From positions 170,869 through 234,868 of the forward strand of contig JAIPBM010000002.1 of assembly GCA_021739695.1 (NCBI GenBank): a DNA stretch of 64,000 nt, in the 5' to 3' direction. This DNA is from Flavobacteriales bacterium (GTDB lineage Bacteria; Bacteroidota; Bacteroidia; UBA10329). Positions 1 through 7,831 of the stretch are shown here, in pieces; the stretch's first letter is position 1, and every line of letters starts with the position of its first letter. The translations under genes and the position numbers were made by a program. The notes beneath the pieces are model-generated. The model had not been told where the DNA came from, did no database searches, and worked only from the letters and a program-made list of their open reading frames with translations.

Positions 1-206
1 ACAATATTATTTTTAGGGGATTGAATGAATTAGGGGTGGTTGATTTTATGATGTTTGACACACAAGGAAGGGTTGTTTGGTCTGAGAAAGTTTTTGACAG
101 AAAAAACATGATGTCCCTAAATAGAACTACCTTTTCTGATGGCGTCTACGTTTTGCGGTTCAGACTGACGGGTGGATCAATTATTACACGAAAGATCCAT
201 TTATAA
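1..206 (+). CDS. C-terminal fragment of a T9SS cargo protein (type A sorting domain)
   Basis: The reading frame is open to the left edge and ends with TAA at 204-206, so only the last ~68 residues of a larger protein are visible. They match the type A C-terminal sorting domain of Bacteroidota: an FDxxGR turn, a short strand with Val/Trp, an L-rich strand, then GVYVLRF, and a basic end (TRKIHL). Such domains direct export by the type IX secretion system and are usually removed on the cell surface. Internal ATG/TTG codons near 21-50 are not the real start. The cargo's function lies outside the window. Confidence 0.8.
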   Translation, partial: NIIFRGLNELGVVDFMMFDTQGRVVWSEKVFDRKNMMSLNRTTFSDGVYVLRFRLTGGSIITRKIHL

Positions 207-214
207 AAAAAAAC

Positions 215-222
215 TAAATTTG
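215..222 (+). promoter_or_regulatory. Possible -7 element (TAAATTTG)
   Basis: TAAATTTG fits the Bacteroidota -7 consensus TAnnTTTG and lies 16 nt before the ATG at 239. I could not see a clear -33 TTTG at 19-21 nt upstream, so this is tentative. Confidence 0.35.
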
Positions 223-238
223 TTGTACAATTAAACTC

Positions 239-433
239 ATGAAAAAGCTTATCTCTTTCATTTTTTTGCTTTTTGGTACGGCCGATTTTTCAGTTGCTCA
301 AGGGCCACCGCTTCCTCCGCCTCCACCGCATGCACACACGTCTTTAGATTTGGTTGTGTCGGTGCTTGTTTTGGCAAGTATTGTGTATGGCTCGTATAGG
401 CTGCGTTCTTCAAAGCCGCATAAAGCAGCCTAG
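239..433 (+). CDS. Small secreted protein with Pro-rich linker and C-terminal membrane anchor (sorting-tail-like)
   Basis: This 64-residue protein has three parts: an N-terminal signal peptide (residues 1 to about 20, ending SVAQ), a proline/histidine-rich linker (GPPLPPPPPHAH) and a single hydrophobic helix (about 36-54) with a YG pair followed by a basic tail. The layout resembles the short PID-CTERM type proteins of Bacteroidota (signal peptide, Pro-rich spacer, hydrophobic helix with YG, positive end), although the PID signature itself is not exact. Function is unknown; it is probably anchored in the envelope. The ATG follows a possible promoter by 16 nt. Confidence 0.6.
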   Translation: MKKLISFIFLLFGTADFSVAQGPPLPPPPPHAHTSLDLVVSVLVLASIVYGSYRLRSSKPHKAA

Positions 434-466
434 TTTACAGGACTTTATTAATCTCTTCCGAGGCAG

Positions 467-1510
467 CTAGTATAAACCTTGGTTTCCTAGAATTCTATCA
501 ACTAACATTTCTAGTTGATCTTTTATGGTATCGAACTTCACATCTCTGATTGATTCGTATTCAAGTTCGCCGTTGGTGTTTTTGTGGATTCTGAAATAGA
601 ATGAAAATGAACCAATAGGTTCGGTCGACTCAAATTTACTTCGGCCAAATTTCAAGGTGTAAAAATCATACGTTTCTGGAGAGGCCTCAGAGACAATGTA
701 AAGTTGGTCAGAGAACCATCGTAGGCGCTCTACGCCATAATCGTTCTCTATGTCTTTAATGAGGTAATGGTTTTTCTGAAACGAGACCCATTTAACGTCT
801 TTACTTTGGTCGAACAACGAATGATAGCCAATTTGAAATGTCGAATCTGTTTCTGCTACCCCGTACCATAGAATGATGTTCAACGGTGTGGTTCCAACAA
901 ACACAAGTTTTGGTTTTTGGGATTCAGAGAGCAGGTCATTTTCAAAGACCTCCGCTACGATAAGTTTGTTTACTAGGCCGGCTATTAGATACGTTGAGCT
1001 AAGTGCCACTCCGAAATAGTTGACCTTTCTGCGCCAACCGCTAGTGCGTTTAATAAACAATAGCGCAATCACACTAAGCAGGAATGGAACTGTATAGAAG
1101 AGATCAACTACGAATACTGATGCTATACTTACCCTGTGATCGGAAAATGGAAGAAATAGCTGAGTCCCATAAGTAGTGAGGCAATCAAGTAGCGGATGTG
1201 TGAAAATTGACCAGAAGAAAAGCCATGTCCAACCCTTATAATCTGCCTCAGGTTGTTTGCGGTAGAGCCAATTGACCAACCACCCCAGTATTGGCGCCAT
1301 TACAATGGCAAAAAGGATAGAGTGTGAAATACCTCTGTGCAAGACGATCTCATCAATTGCCCCACCTCCAATGAGTTTGATATACAGCACATCAAGATCT
1401 GGAATGGTACCCGCCACGGCACCCCACAGTAAAGCCTTGTTCCCTACTTTTTTACCGAGAACAGCTTCTCCAACAGCAGCTCCGAGTACAATTTGAGTTA
1501 AACTATCCAC
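467..1510 (-). CDS. YdjM/DUF457-type membrane-bound metal-dependent hydrolase
   Basis: This 347-residue polytopic membrane protein opens with the DUF457/YdjM signature: MDSLTQ, a Gly/Ala-rich helix and GTIPDLD (residues 35-40). Putative metal ligands are D38, D40, H58 and H63 (HRGISH), H105 and D109 (THPLLD). About five membrane helices fill residues 1-170; the rest is a soluble domain. E. coli YdjM is LexA-regulated and described as a putative inner-membrane hydrolase, but its substrate is unknown, so only the family is assigned. It is convergent with the small gene at 239 and stands alone. Confidence 0.85.
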   Translation of the reverse strand: MDSLTQIVLGAAVGEAVLGKKVGNKALLWGAVAGTIPDLDVLYIKLIGGGAIDEIVLHRGISHSILFAIVMAPILGWLVNWLYRKQPEADYKGWTWLFFWSIFTHPLLDCLTTYGTQLFLPFSDHRVSIASVFVVDLFYTVPFLLSVIALLFIKRTSGWRRKVNYFGVALSSTYLIAGLVNKLIVAEVFENDLLSESQKPKLVFVGTTPLNIILWYGVAETDSTFQIGYHSLFDQSKDVKWVSFQKNHYLIKDIENDYGVERLRWFSDQLYIVSEASPETYDFYTLKFGRSKFESTEPIGSFSFYFRIHKNTNGELEYESIRDVKFDTIKDQLEMLVDRILGNQGLY

Positions 1511-1585
1511 GTAGCAAATCTAGTAACCGAACAAATGGAATTCGTTAAGAATTTCAGATTGCCGCAACATGGCTATATTTGAATC

Positions 1586-1993
1586 ATGTCGGTCGAAGTA
1601 AATGATAGAACCAAAGCTCAACGTCTTCACCAAGAGGTAAAGCAGTGGCAGTCTGAGCTTAATTCACATGTTATTGACCTCATGTTTTTTCAGCGCATGC
1701 TGGACATATATGCCTTGAAGGATGTTGGAACAATTTCGGAGTCTGCTGATATCGGACATCTCAAACAAACCCTAAGCTCATTTTTGCAGTTTCGGGTAGA
1801 GCGACAAAAACAGCAATTAAGAGAACATGAAGAATATCTCCTGAAAATTGCTGAAGACCGCGTGTTGCTTAAGGATCGGGAATTTCCATTCAAACATCAG
1901 GACGTGGAGAAGGAGATGCGTGACTTTAGGACAGGTTATCAGGCGCTTCAGGCCAGTTTGTATGAAAAAATTGAGCAACTCAAAAACTACTGA
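1586..1993 (+). CDS. Hypothetical helical/coiled-coil protein, 135 aa
   Basis: I do not recognise this protein. It is rich in Glu, Lys, Gln and Leu with long predicted helices (about residues 5-55, 62-95 and 105-135), has no signal peptide or membrane segment, and is probably a cytosolic helical bundle. The start ATG is preceded by 75 nt of divergent intergenic DNA, and a convincing hairpin terminator follows the stop, so it looks like a monocistronic unit. Confidence 0.65.
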   Translation: MSVEVNDRTKAQRLHQEVKQWQSELNSHVIDLMFFQRMLDIYALKDVGTISESADIGHLKQTLSSFLQFRVERQKQQLREHEEYLLKIAEDRVLLKDREFPFKHQDVEKEMRDFRTGYQALQASLYEKIEQLKNY

Positions 1994-2002
1994 TGTTCTG
2001 CG

Positions 2003-2026
2003 GTAATCATGCTGATTACTCTTTTT
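2003..2026 (+). terminator. Rho-independent terminator after the helical protein
   Basis: A perfect 7-bp stem (GTAATCA / TGATTAC, 2003-2009 and 2013-2019) with a TGC loop is followed directly by TCTTTTT. It lies 10 nt after the stop codon of the upstream plus-strand gene. Confidence 0.7.
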
Positions 2027-2088
2027 GAGTTTTCTTGAGCTAGAACTGAGCGAAAACGAATGGGTAAAACGCTTGATTGAAATGTCTT

Positions 2089-2127
2089 TGTCATTTCGAA
2101 GGAGCCGCAATCGAAGAAGAAAAAATC
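2089..2127. repeat. Degenerate intergenic REP-like element (TGTCATTTCGA family)
   Basis: The stretch starting TTGTCATTTCGAAGGAG and ending in AAAAAATC resembles the interspersed GTCATTTCGA...GAGAAATC elements that litter many Bacteroidota genomes. It can form a TTCGA/TCGAA hairpin. It lies between convergent genes. Family membership is from memory; only this copy is visible here. Confidence 0.45.
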
Positions 2128-2130
2128 GGC

Positions 2131-2571
2131 CTATTTTATAATTTCTGCCTGAAACATTTGGTAAGGCACAGCATTCATTTCGCCTTGCGTGTTGATCTGT
2201 AAGATTCCTTTGAATGTGACCATCTGATCGGTGCTGAAGCGAGGGAATTTACCGTTAGGAAAAAGCTCGACAACTGTTTCTGGCCCTGCGTTACCGCAGA
2301 AAAAGCAATTGGCAAACGGATTGGCAGAAACCATGTACATGCCCAATTCCACATCAACTGGAATCACGTAGCCCTTCACTTTGATTTCCTTCCCGTTCAA
2401 GGCCATTAGTTCCTTGGAAAACTCTGGTGGTTTCACATTTACTTCAAACCCGAATGTTTCAGAATATTGTCGATGGAATTTCACTTGGGCAAACGTGTTC
2501 CAGCCGACTAGGGTTTGTCCTGAAACGGAGAGAGAACCAACTATGAGAAAAAACGAAAGAAGAAACCTCAC
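2131..2571 (-). CDS. Secreted DUF3299-like CxxC protein (second paralogue)
   Basis: This 146-residue protein has an N-terminal signal peptide (residues 1-18). Its core resembles DUF3299: an LNGKEIKVKGYVIPVD strand region (58-73), then SANPFANCFFCGNAGPE (82-98) with a Cys pair at C89/C92. The start is GTG at 2571, giving a 4-nt GTGA overlap with the upstream paralogue and indicating translational coupling. It is the last gene of the ABC operon. In Pseudomonas, a DUF3299 protein accompanies the Zur-controlled ABC genes PA4063-PA4066. The Cys pair could bind metal or form a disulfide; which one is unknown. Confidence 0.7.
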   Translation of the reverse strand: MRFLLSFFLIVGSLSVSGQTLVGWNTFAQVKFHRQYSETFGFEVNVKPPEFSKELMALNGKEIKVKGYVIPVDVELGMYMVSANPFANCFFCGNAGPETVVELFPNGKFPRFSTDQMVTFKGILQINTQGEMNAVPYQMFQAEIIK

Positions 2572-3008
2572 TTGGGCGTAGCGTTTTGAAGAATGTAATT
2601 GCAGTGTTCCAGATCATCCCAATTCAGCTTCAATCTTCCTCGGAACGTCAGAATCTCATCTGTTTTATAAGCGCCCTTATTTCCTTCGATAAATTGAAGC
2701 TCCATCACACTTTCCGGCCCTGCATTTCCACAGAAAAAGCATGAGGCGAATGGATTGGCTGAGAGAACATAGTAGCCCGATTCAACATCAACTGGAATAA
2801 TGTAGCCTTCGAGTTCAACGAGCGCGCCATCCAGCGCCAACACCTCTTTACTGAAATCGGGATAATAGACCGTTTCGTCATATTCCTCGAAGTATTTTTC
2901 GCCCCATACAACCTTTGCCAGTAACGACCATTCAATCTTTTTGTGCTGCGCCCTTCCTTCGGAGAAAAGAGAAAAAGAGAAAAAGAGAAAAAAGACCAGC
3001 CTACTCAT
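2568..3008 (-). CDS. Secreted DUF3299-like CxxC protein (first paralogue)
   Basis: This 146-residue protein is paralogous to its downstream neighbour. It has a signal peptide (residues 1-20, ending GRA), an LDGALVELEGYIIPVD core and the same SANPFASCFFCGNAGPE box with C90/C93. I chose the ATG at 3008 because it overlaps the permease stop by 8 nt (ATGAGTAG), as in the rest of the operon, and places the hydrophobic signal at the N-terminus; longer starts would read back into the permease. The pair probably arose by tandem duplication and acts in the periplasm beside the ABC permease. Confidence 0.7.
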   Translation of the reverse strand: MSRLVFFLFFSFSLFSEGRAQHKKIEWSLLAKVVWGEKYFEEYDETVYYPDFSKEVLALDGALVELEGYIIPVDVESGYYVLSANPFASCFFCGNAGPESVMELQFIEGNKGAYKTDEILTFRGRLKLNWDDLEHCNYILQNATPK

Positions 3009-4224
3009 TGCGCAAAATGCTTGAAATATCTGAACGATAAGCACGAATGGCCGGAATAATGGCCGCAATCAATCCAACACCCAGCGTGAATGGCAACAAC
3101 CACAGTTCAACAGTTGAGACACCGCTTTGCATCACACTAAAGTGAAATTGTTCTTCGCCAAAAGATGAAAGCATCATAATTCCAACACGCCCTAAGATGA
3201 TGCCAAAAGCGTATCCGACCAAGCACAGCAGCAAACTTTCCTGCACGACCAGACCGAATAATTTAGAAGGTGAAGCACCGAGCGAACGCATAAGCGCCAA
3301 TTCGTATTTCCGCTCTTTAAGCGAATTGAGCAACGAAATGAAAACGCTTAGCGCGGCAATTAACATCATCAGCATTCCAATGGCTTGCAATGTGCTGAAA
3401 CCAATTCCCATCAACTCATATAGACGATTGATTTCGATGGCAGGGAGCCCAGCCTGCATTGAGGTTTTTTCGTTCACCATGCGTGGTATTTGCATGATTC
3501 CCATCGGACTTTTAAACTTGACCAATAGAGCGGTTATCTCGCCTTTTTCTTCATCCAAGTGGTGTTCGTGCTCGTCTTTATGAGCATGCTCTTCGTGTGC
3601 CGGCTCATCATGATTGTGGATATCCCAAACACTTTCTGTGGATGTAAGAATGAGCCGGTCGACCACCGTTCCTGTTGGATTTAGAATTCCAACCACGTTA
3701 TAATGCGATTCTTCGTGCGCGTGGCCTTCTTCGTCAAATCCATGGTTTCCATGAAAATGAGAACCTATTTTGAGACCAAGTTTTTCGGCAGCAGCGCTTC
3801 CCAAAACCACATCCATACTGTGGTTCCAAATTGTTCCATCAGAAAAAGTTGCCTCATAGTGACGGAGGTAAAGCGAGTCGGTTCCTACAATCCGAATGCC
3901 CTTGTAACTATCGCCATACGAAAGCGGGATGCTGTATTTGATAAGTGGATGTCGCTTCAGTTTATTTGCCTCAGCAAGCGGAATATTTCCGGTTGGGTTA
4001 TCAATTTGATAAACGGCCGAAAGAATGAGTTGCAGCGGACTTCCTTTTGCGCCCACAACCATGTCAATACCGCGAATGTCACGCGTAAATCGATCATTCA
4101 GTTGTTCGCTTACGGTAACGATGAATGAAACCATTCCCACACCGATGGAAAGCAGCATAATGCTAAGCGCAGTGGTGAGGAAATGTTCCTTCAGATTGGC
4201 GTATGCGAGCTGCAGCGTCTTCAT
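3001..4224 (-). CDS. ABC transporter permease (MacB/FtsX type) with His-rich periplasmic loop
   Basis: This 407-residue protein has the MacB/LolE-type layout: one N-terminal helix (about 18-38), a large periplasmic domain, then three C-terminal helices (about 275-297, 325-352 and 375-393) with the FtsX coupling motif RKYELALMRSLGAS. The periplasmic domain carries two histidine clusters, residues 157-174 and 203-222, the second with eight His, which suggests zinc or other metal binding. It overlaps the ATPase gene by 4 nt (ATGA). Together they resemble PA4064/PA4065-type zinc-linked ABC systems. Whether it transports metal, a metallophore or a lipoprotein is not shown by sequence. Confidence 0.85.
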   Translation of the reverse strand: MKTLQLAYANLKEHFLTTALSIMLLSIGVGMVSFIVTVSEQLNDRFTRDIRGIDMVVGAKGSPLQLILSAVYQIDNPTGNIPLAEANKLKRHPLIKYSIPLSYGDSYKGIRIVGTDSLYLRHYEATFSDGTIWNHSMDVVLGSAAAEKLGLKIGSHFHGNHGFDEEGHAHEESHYNVVGILNPTGTVVDRLILTSTESVWDIHNHDEPAHEEHAHKDEHEHHLDEEKGEITALLVKFKSPMGIMQIPRMVNEKTSMQAGLPAIEINRLYELMGIGFSTLQAIGMLMMLIAALSVFISLLNSLKERKYELALMRSLGASPSKLFGLVVQESLLLCLVGYAFGIILGRVGIMMLSSFGEEQFHFSVMQSGVSTVELWLLPFTLGVGLIAAIIPAIRAYRSDISSILRNE

Positions 4225-4847
4225 ATTTCCACCGAATTCAGAAAGCGGTTTTTCAATCGTTGATCGTGTGTGACGATGACGAGCGCTGCGCCATGACCAG
4301 TGACGGTTTTCTGTAGCAGGTCTGCTACTAACTCGCAGTTTTCATCATCCAAAGCGGAGGTCGGTTCATCTGCCAGAACAACTTTTGGTTGCGTGATCAA
4401 AGCCCGCGCAATTCCCGCACGTTGACGTTCCCCGATACTCAACTCATTTGGTCGATTTTTGGCTTTATCGGCAATACCGAGTTCAGAAAGAAGCTCATTG
4501 GCAAAAGCCTCGTCATTGGGAAGTCCAGCAAGCGAGCGCGCCAATTGCAAGTTTTGCATCACGCTGATGGAGCGGATAAACTGCGCCTGTTGGAAAACCA
4601 TTCCGATGTTTTTCCCTCGGAAAGCATCACGCGCTTTTCCTTTCAGTTTGGTGATGGACTGTCCATCGATGGTCACAGAACCTGAATTCGGCTCCATCAA
4701 TCCGGCCAACAGATGCAAAAGCGTTGTTTTTCCTTTTCCTGAGCGACCTAGAACCAAAAGAACCTCAGTAGGTTCAACTGAAAGGTCAGAGAACGAGAAG
4801 CTCGGTCCGTTCGCGTAGCTAAAAGAAAGGTCTTTTGTTTGCAGCAT
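4221..4847 (-). CDS. ABC transporter ATP-binding protein (LolD/MacB-like)
   Basis: This 208-residue nucleotide-binding subunit has Walker A GRSGKGKTT (34-42), Q-loop Q86, signature LSIGE (136-140), Walker B VVLADEP (156-162) and an H-loop in IVTHDQ. The signature is slightly atypical (LSIGE for LSGGQ), which is common in the LolD/MacB branch. It is the first gene of a four-gene minus-strand operon and pairs with the permease through a 4-nt overlap. The operon diverges from hemB, and a -7-like TAGTTTTG lies just upstream. Confidence 0.9.
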   Translation of the reverse strand: MLQTKDLSFSYANGPSFSFSDLSVEPTEVLLVLGRSGKGKTTLLHLLAGLMEPNSGSVTIDGQSITKLKGKARDAFRGKNIGMVFQQAQFIRSISVMQNLQLARSLAGLPNDEAFANELLSELGIADKAKNRPNELSIGERQRAGIARALITQPKVVLADEPTSALDDENCELVADLLQKTVTGHGAALVIVTHDQRLKNRFLNSVEI

Positions 4848-4859
4848 TTCTTAATGATG

Positions 4860-4867
4860 CAAAACTA
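4860..4867 (-). promoter_or_regulatory. Possible -7 element of the ABC operon (TAGTTTTG)
   Basis: On the minus strand TAGTTTTG matches TAnnTTTG 12 nt before the ATPase start codon. No good -33 was found. I see no obvious Zur-type palindrome in the 65-nt divergent spacer. Confidence 0.35.
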
Positions 4868-4912
4868 ATGGGTTGACCGTAGGTTCGTACTTTTAGCCGA
4901 CATTCTAAGAAC

Positions 4913-5896
4913 ATGCTTGAACGACCTAGACGAAACCGCGCCACCGAAACCATCCGAAGTTTGGTTCGAGAGACGCGCCTCGACCTTTCCAATTTGATTT
5001 ATCCACTTTTTATGGTGGATGGAAAAGGAATTAAGGATGAGATTGGTTCGCTGCCTGGCATTTATCGTTTTTCGGAAGACAAATTGCTGAAGGAGGTGGA
5101 AGAGTCGATGAACCTTGGATTGCGTTCGTTTGTGCTTTTTCCTGCTGTAGAAGATTCGCTTAAGGACAAGGTTGCGAGCTACGGTTATGATGAGAAGAAT
5201 TTCTACTTGCGCATTATCGCGAAGCTGAAAAAAGAATTTCCAGAAAGCTGCTTGATCAGCGATGTAGCCATGGACCCGTACAGTTCTGACGGACATGATG
5301 GATTGGTGGAAGACGGAAGAATATTGAATGATGAAACGCTCGATATTCTTGGACAAATGGCGGTTGCCCAGGCCGAAGCGGGCATTGACATCATCGGTCC
5401 GTCTGATATGATGGACGGCCGCGTGCAACACATTCGAGAAGAATTGGACGATGCCGATTTTGAGAACGTGGGCATCATGAGTTATACCGCCAAATATGCG
5501 AGTGCTTACTACGGTCCGTTTCGCGATGCGTTGAGTAGCGCGCCAAAATCGGGGGACAAAAAGACATACCAAATGGATCCCGCCAATAAATGGGAAGCGC
5601 TTCGCGAAGCAGAACTGGACGCTTCGGAAGGAGCAGATTTTCTAATGGTGAAACCAGCACTTCTGTACTTGGACATCATCCATCTTCTGAAAGAAAAGTT
5701 TGAATTACCGATTGCCGCCTACAATGTGAGCGGAGAATATGCCATGCTGAAAGCAGCGGCACAGAACGGTTGGTTGGATTATGATAAGGCGATGCCCGAA
5801 ATGCTGTTGAGTTTCAAGCGTGCTGGAGCTTCGGCAATCCTTACCTATTTTGCCAAGGAATACGCCCAAATGCTAAAAGATGGGAAGCTTGCTTAA
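4913..5896 (+). CDS. hemB: Delta-aminolevulinic acid dehydratase (porphobilinogen synthase)
   Basis: HemB condenses two 5-aminolevulinate molecules to porphobilinogen in tetrapyrrole synthesis. The 327-residue length is normal. The Schiff-base lysines are K194 (SYTAKYAS) and K247 (LMVKPAL). The metal region reads DVAMDPYSSDGHDG (117-130): the three cysteines of zinc enzymes are replaced by A119, D121 and D129, so this is the Asp-rich type that does not use the catalytic zinc. An allosteric Mg site is typical of that class. It is divergent from the ABC operon, and its 3' end overlaps the next gene by 17 nt. Confidence 0.95.
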   Translation: MLERPRRNRATETIRSLVRETRLDLSNLIYPLFMVDGKGIKDEIGSLPGIYRFSEDKLLKEVEESMNLGLRSFVLFPAVEDSLKDKVASYGYDEKNFYLRIIAKLKKEFPESCLISDVAMDPYSSDGHDGLVEDGRILNDETLDILGQMAVAQAEAGIDIIGPSDMMDGRVQHIREELDDADFENVGIMSYTAKYASAYYGPFRDALSSAPKSGDKKTYQMDPANKWEALREAELDASEGADFLMVKPALLYLDIIHLLKEKFELPIAAYNVSGEYAMLKAAAQNGWLDYDKAMPEMLLSFKRAGASAILTYFAKEYAQMLKDGKLA

Positions 5897-6896
5897 GATT
5901 GACATGCATACGCATATCATGCCGCGCGAAATGCCCGATTTCGCACGCAAGTTCGGCTATGGCGATTTCATCATGCTCAACCATGTGGAGCCAGGTAAGG
6001 CAAACATGATGCAAGGAAGACGGTTTTTCCGCCAGATAACGGAGAATTGCTGGAACCCCGAAATACGCATTGCCGAGTACGAGCAATTCAATACGCAAGT
6101 GCAGGTGGTTTGTACCATTCCGGTGCTGTTTTCGTATTGGGCAAAGCCCGAAGATGGTGCGGAGGTTGCCCGTTTTCTGAATGATGATATTGCGAGATCC
6201 ATCGAGCCATTCAAAAAGAATTACATCGGATTGGGAACGCTGCCGATGCAAGACACTGATCTGGCGATTAAAGAATTGCAGCGATGTAAAGAACTCGGTT
6301 TTCCTGGCGTTCAGATCGGCTCAAACATCAACGATAAGAATCTGGATGAACCTGAGTTCTATCCAATATTCGAAGCTTGCCAAGACCTTGGAATGGCTGT
6401 TTTTGTCCACCCTTGGAACATGATGGGAATGGACCAGATGCGTAAGTATTGGCTTCCGTGGTTGGTTGGAATGCCAGCCGAAACCTCGCGAGCTATTTGC
6501 TCCATGGTTTTTGCTGGAATTTTTGAAAAACTACCAAATCTGAGGGTTTGTTTCGCGCATGCAGGCGGATCTTTCATTCCAACAATTGGCAGAATTGAAC
6601 ACGGCTTCAATTGCCGACCGGATTTAGTGGCTATTGATAATGACGTGAGCCCTAGGGAATATCTCGGCAAATTCTGGGTCGATTGCATTACGCACGATGC
6701 AGATGCTCTCAAGTTTATTATCGACAAAGTCGGTTCTGAAAAAGTTTGTTTGGGAAGTGATTATCCGTTTCCGTTAGGTGACCTTGAAATCGGTAAATTC
6801 ATTGAAGAAATGAACTTGCCTCAACAAGACATCGACAATATTTTCTGCCATAGTAGTTTGGATTGGTTGGGGCTTAACGAAAACGAATTCAATTGA
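5880..6896 (+). CDS. ACMSD-like amidohydrolase (2-amino-3-carboxymuconate-6-semialdehyde decarboxylase)
   Basis: This 338-residue amidohydrolase-2 family protein has the ACMSD ligand set: H10xH12 (MHTHIMP), H177 (FVHPWNM), H227 (FAHAGG) and D294 (LGSDYPFPLG). In the kynurenine route, ACMSD removes CO2 from the semialdehyde and diverts it from quinolinate and NAD synthesis. The whole-length match and the GSDYPFPLG block make ACMSD the best call, although related decarboxylases share the fold. The ATG at 5880 gives the expected few residues before the HxH motif and overlaps hemB by 17 nt; ATG 5904 is too late. No other kynurenine genes lie in the window. Confidence 0.85.
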   Translation: MGSLLKIDMHTHIMPREMPDFARKFGYGDFIMLNHVEPGKANMMQGRRFFRQITENCWNPEIRIAEYEQFNTQVQVVCTIPVLFSYWAKPEDGAEVARFLNDDIARSIEPFKKNYIGLGTLPMQDTDLAIKELQRCKELGFPGVQIGSNINDKNLDEPEFYPIFEACQDLGMAVFVHPWNMMGMDQMRKYWLPWLVGMPAETSRAICSMVFAGIFEKLPNLRVCFAHAGGSFIPTIGRIEHGFNCRPDLVAIDNDVSPREYLGKFWVDCITHDADALKFIIDKVGSEKVCLGSDYPFPLGDLEIGKFIEEMNLPQQDIDNIFCHSSLDWLGLNENEFN

Positions 6897-7831
6897 GTAG
6901 CGAGATAGAAATTTCAGTTGTAAGCCCCGTTTATCGTGCTCAGGCACTTCTGCCAGAATTAGCGTCTAGACTGGACCAAGTGTTAGGTGCAATGGGTGTT
7001 GCGTATGAGATTGTGCTTGTAGATGACCGCAGCCCTGATGATTCTTGGGTTGTTTTGAAAGAATTGGCAGAAAAGAGACCATCCATTAAGGCACATAGGT
7101 TGAGTAGAAATTTTGGTCAGCATTATGCAATTACCGCAGGCCTTGGGTTAGCAAAAGGCAAATGGATAGTGGTAATGGATTGCGACCTACAGGACAGACC
7201 TGAGGAAATCCCAGCTTTATATGCCAAGGCTCTAGAAGGTCCAGATGCGGTTGTTGCTAGAAGAGTGCAGCGACAGGATAAGTGGTCAAAGCGTATGTCT
7301 TCCAAGTTGTATTATTCTACGTTCAGTTACCTTACTGACACTGTTCAAGACCCAGCAGTGGCCAACTTTGGAATTTACGACAGGAAAGTGGTGGACGCGA
7401 TTCTTACCATGAAAGATGCAATTCGTTATTTCCCAACGATGCTGCAGTGGGTAGGTTTCGACCGGGTTTATTTGGATGTGACACATGACGCTAGAGCAGA
7501 AGGAGAATCATCATATAATTGGACAAGCCTGTTTGCTCTTGCGTTCAACAACATCTTAGCCTTTTCTGACAAACCGCTCAGGCTGACAGTGCGATTGGGT
7601 TTTTACATTTCGGCTATTTCAATGAGTATCGGAGTCTTTTATTTGGTGCAGTATATTTTGGGAGAAATAGACGTCCTCGGTTTCGCCAGCTTGATTATCT
7701 CCATCTCATTCTTTTCGGGAATGATTATTATGATTCTTGGGATTATCGGACTCTATCTCGGAAAAGTGTTCGAAAAAGTGAAAGATCGGCCCAATTATAT
7801 CATTAGCGAAACCACCGAAAGAAGCTCATAA
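6893..7831 (+). CDS. Family 2 glycosyltransferase, polyprenyl-phosphate sugar synthase type (GtrB/ArnC-like)
   Basis: This 312-residue protein has a GT2 domain with VDDRS (43-47) and the metal-binding DCD (96-98, MDCDLQDRPEE), followed by two membrane helices (about 235-258 and 268-292) and a short cytosolic tail. This is the layout of GtrB/ArnC/DPM-like enzymes that move a sugar from a nucleotide donor to polyprenyl phosphate. The start is TTG at 6893, overlapping the previous stop (TTGA). It opens a tightly coupled glycan operon. The sugar is unknown. Confidence 0.85.
   Translation: MSSEIEISVVSPVYRAQALLPELASRLDQVLGAMGVAYEIVLVDDRSPDDSWVVLKELAEKRPSIKAHRLSRNFGQHYAITAGLGLAKGKWIVVMDCDLQDRPEEIPALYAKALEGPDAVVARRVQRQDKWSKRMSSKLYYSTFSYLTDTVQDPAVANFGIYDRKVVDAILTMKDAIRYFPTMLQWVGFDRVYLDVTHDARAEGESSYNWTSLFALAFNNILAFSDKPLRLTVRLGFYISAISMSIGVFYLVQYILGEIDVLGFASLIISISFFSGMIIMILGIIGLYLGKVFEKVKDRPNYIISETTERSS

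Noticed and set aside
1272..1496. Open frame on the plus strand, 74 codons
   Set aside because: Lies entirely antisense to the YdjM-type gene and has no recognisable domain or own context.
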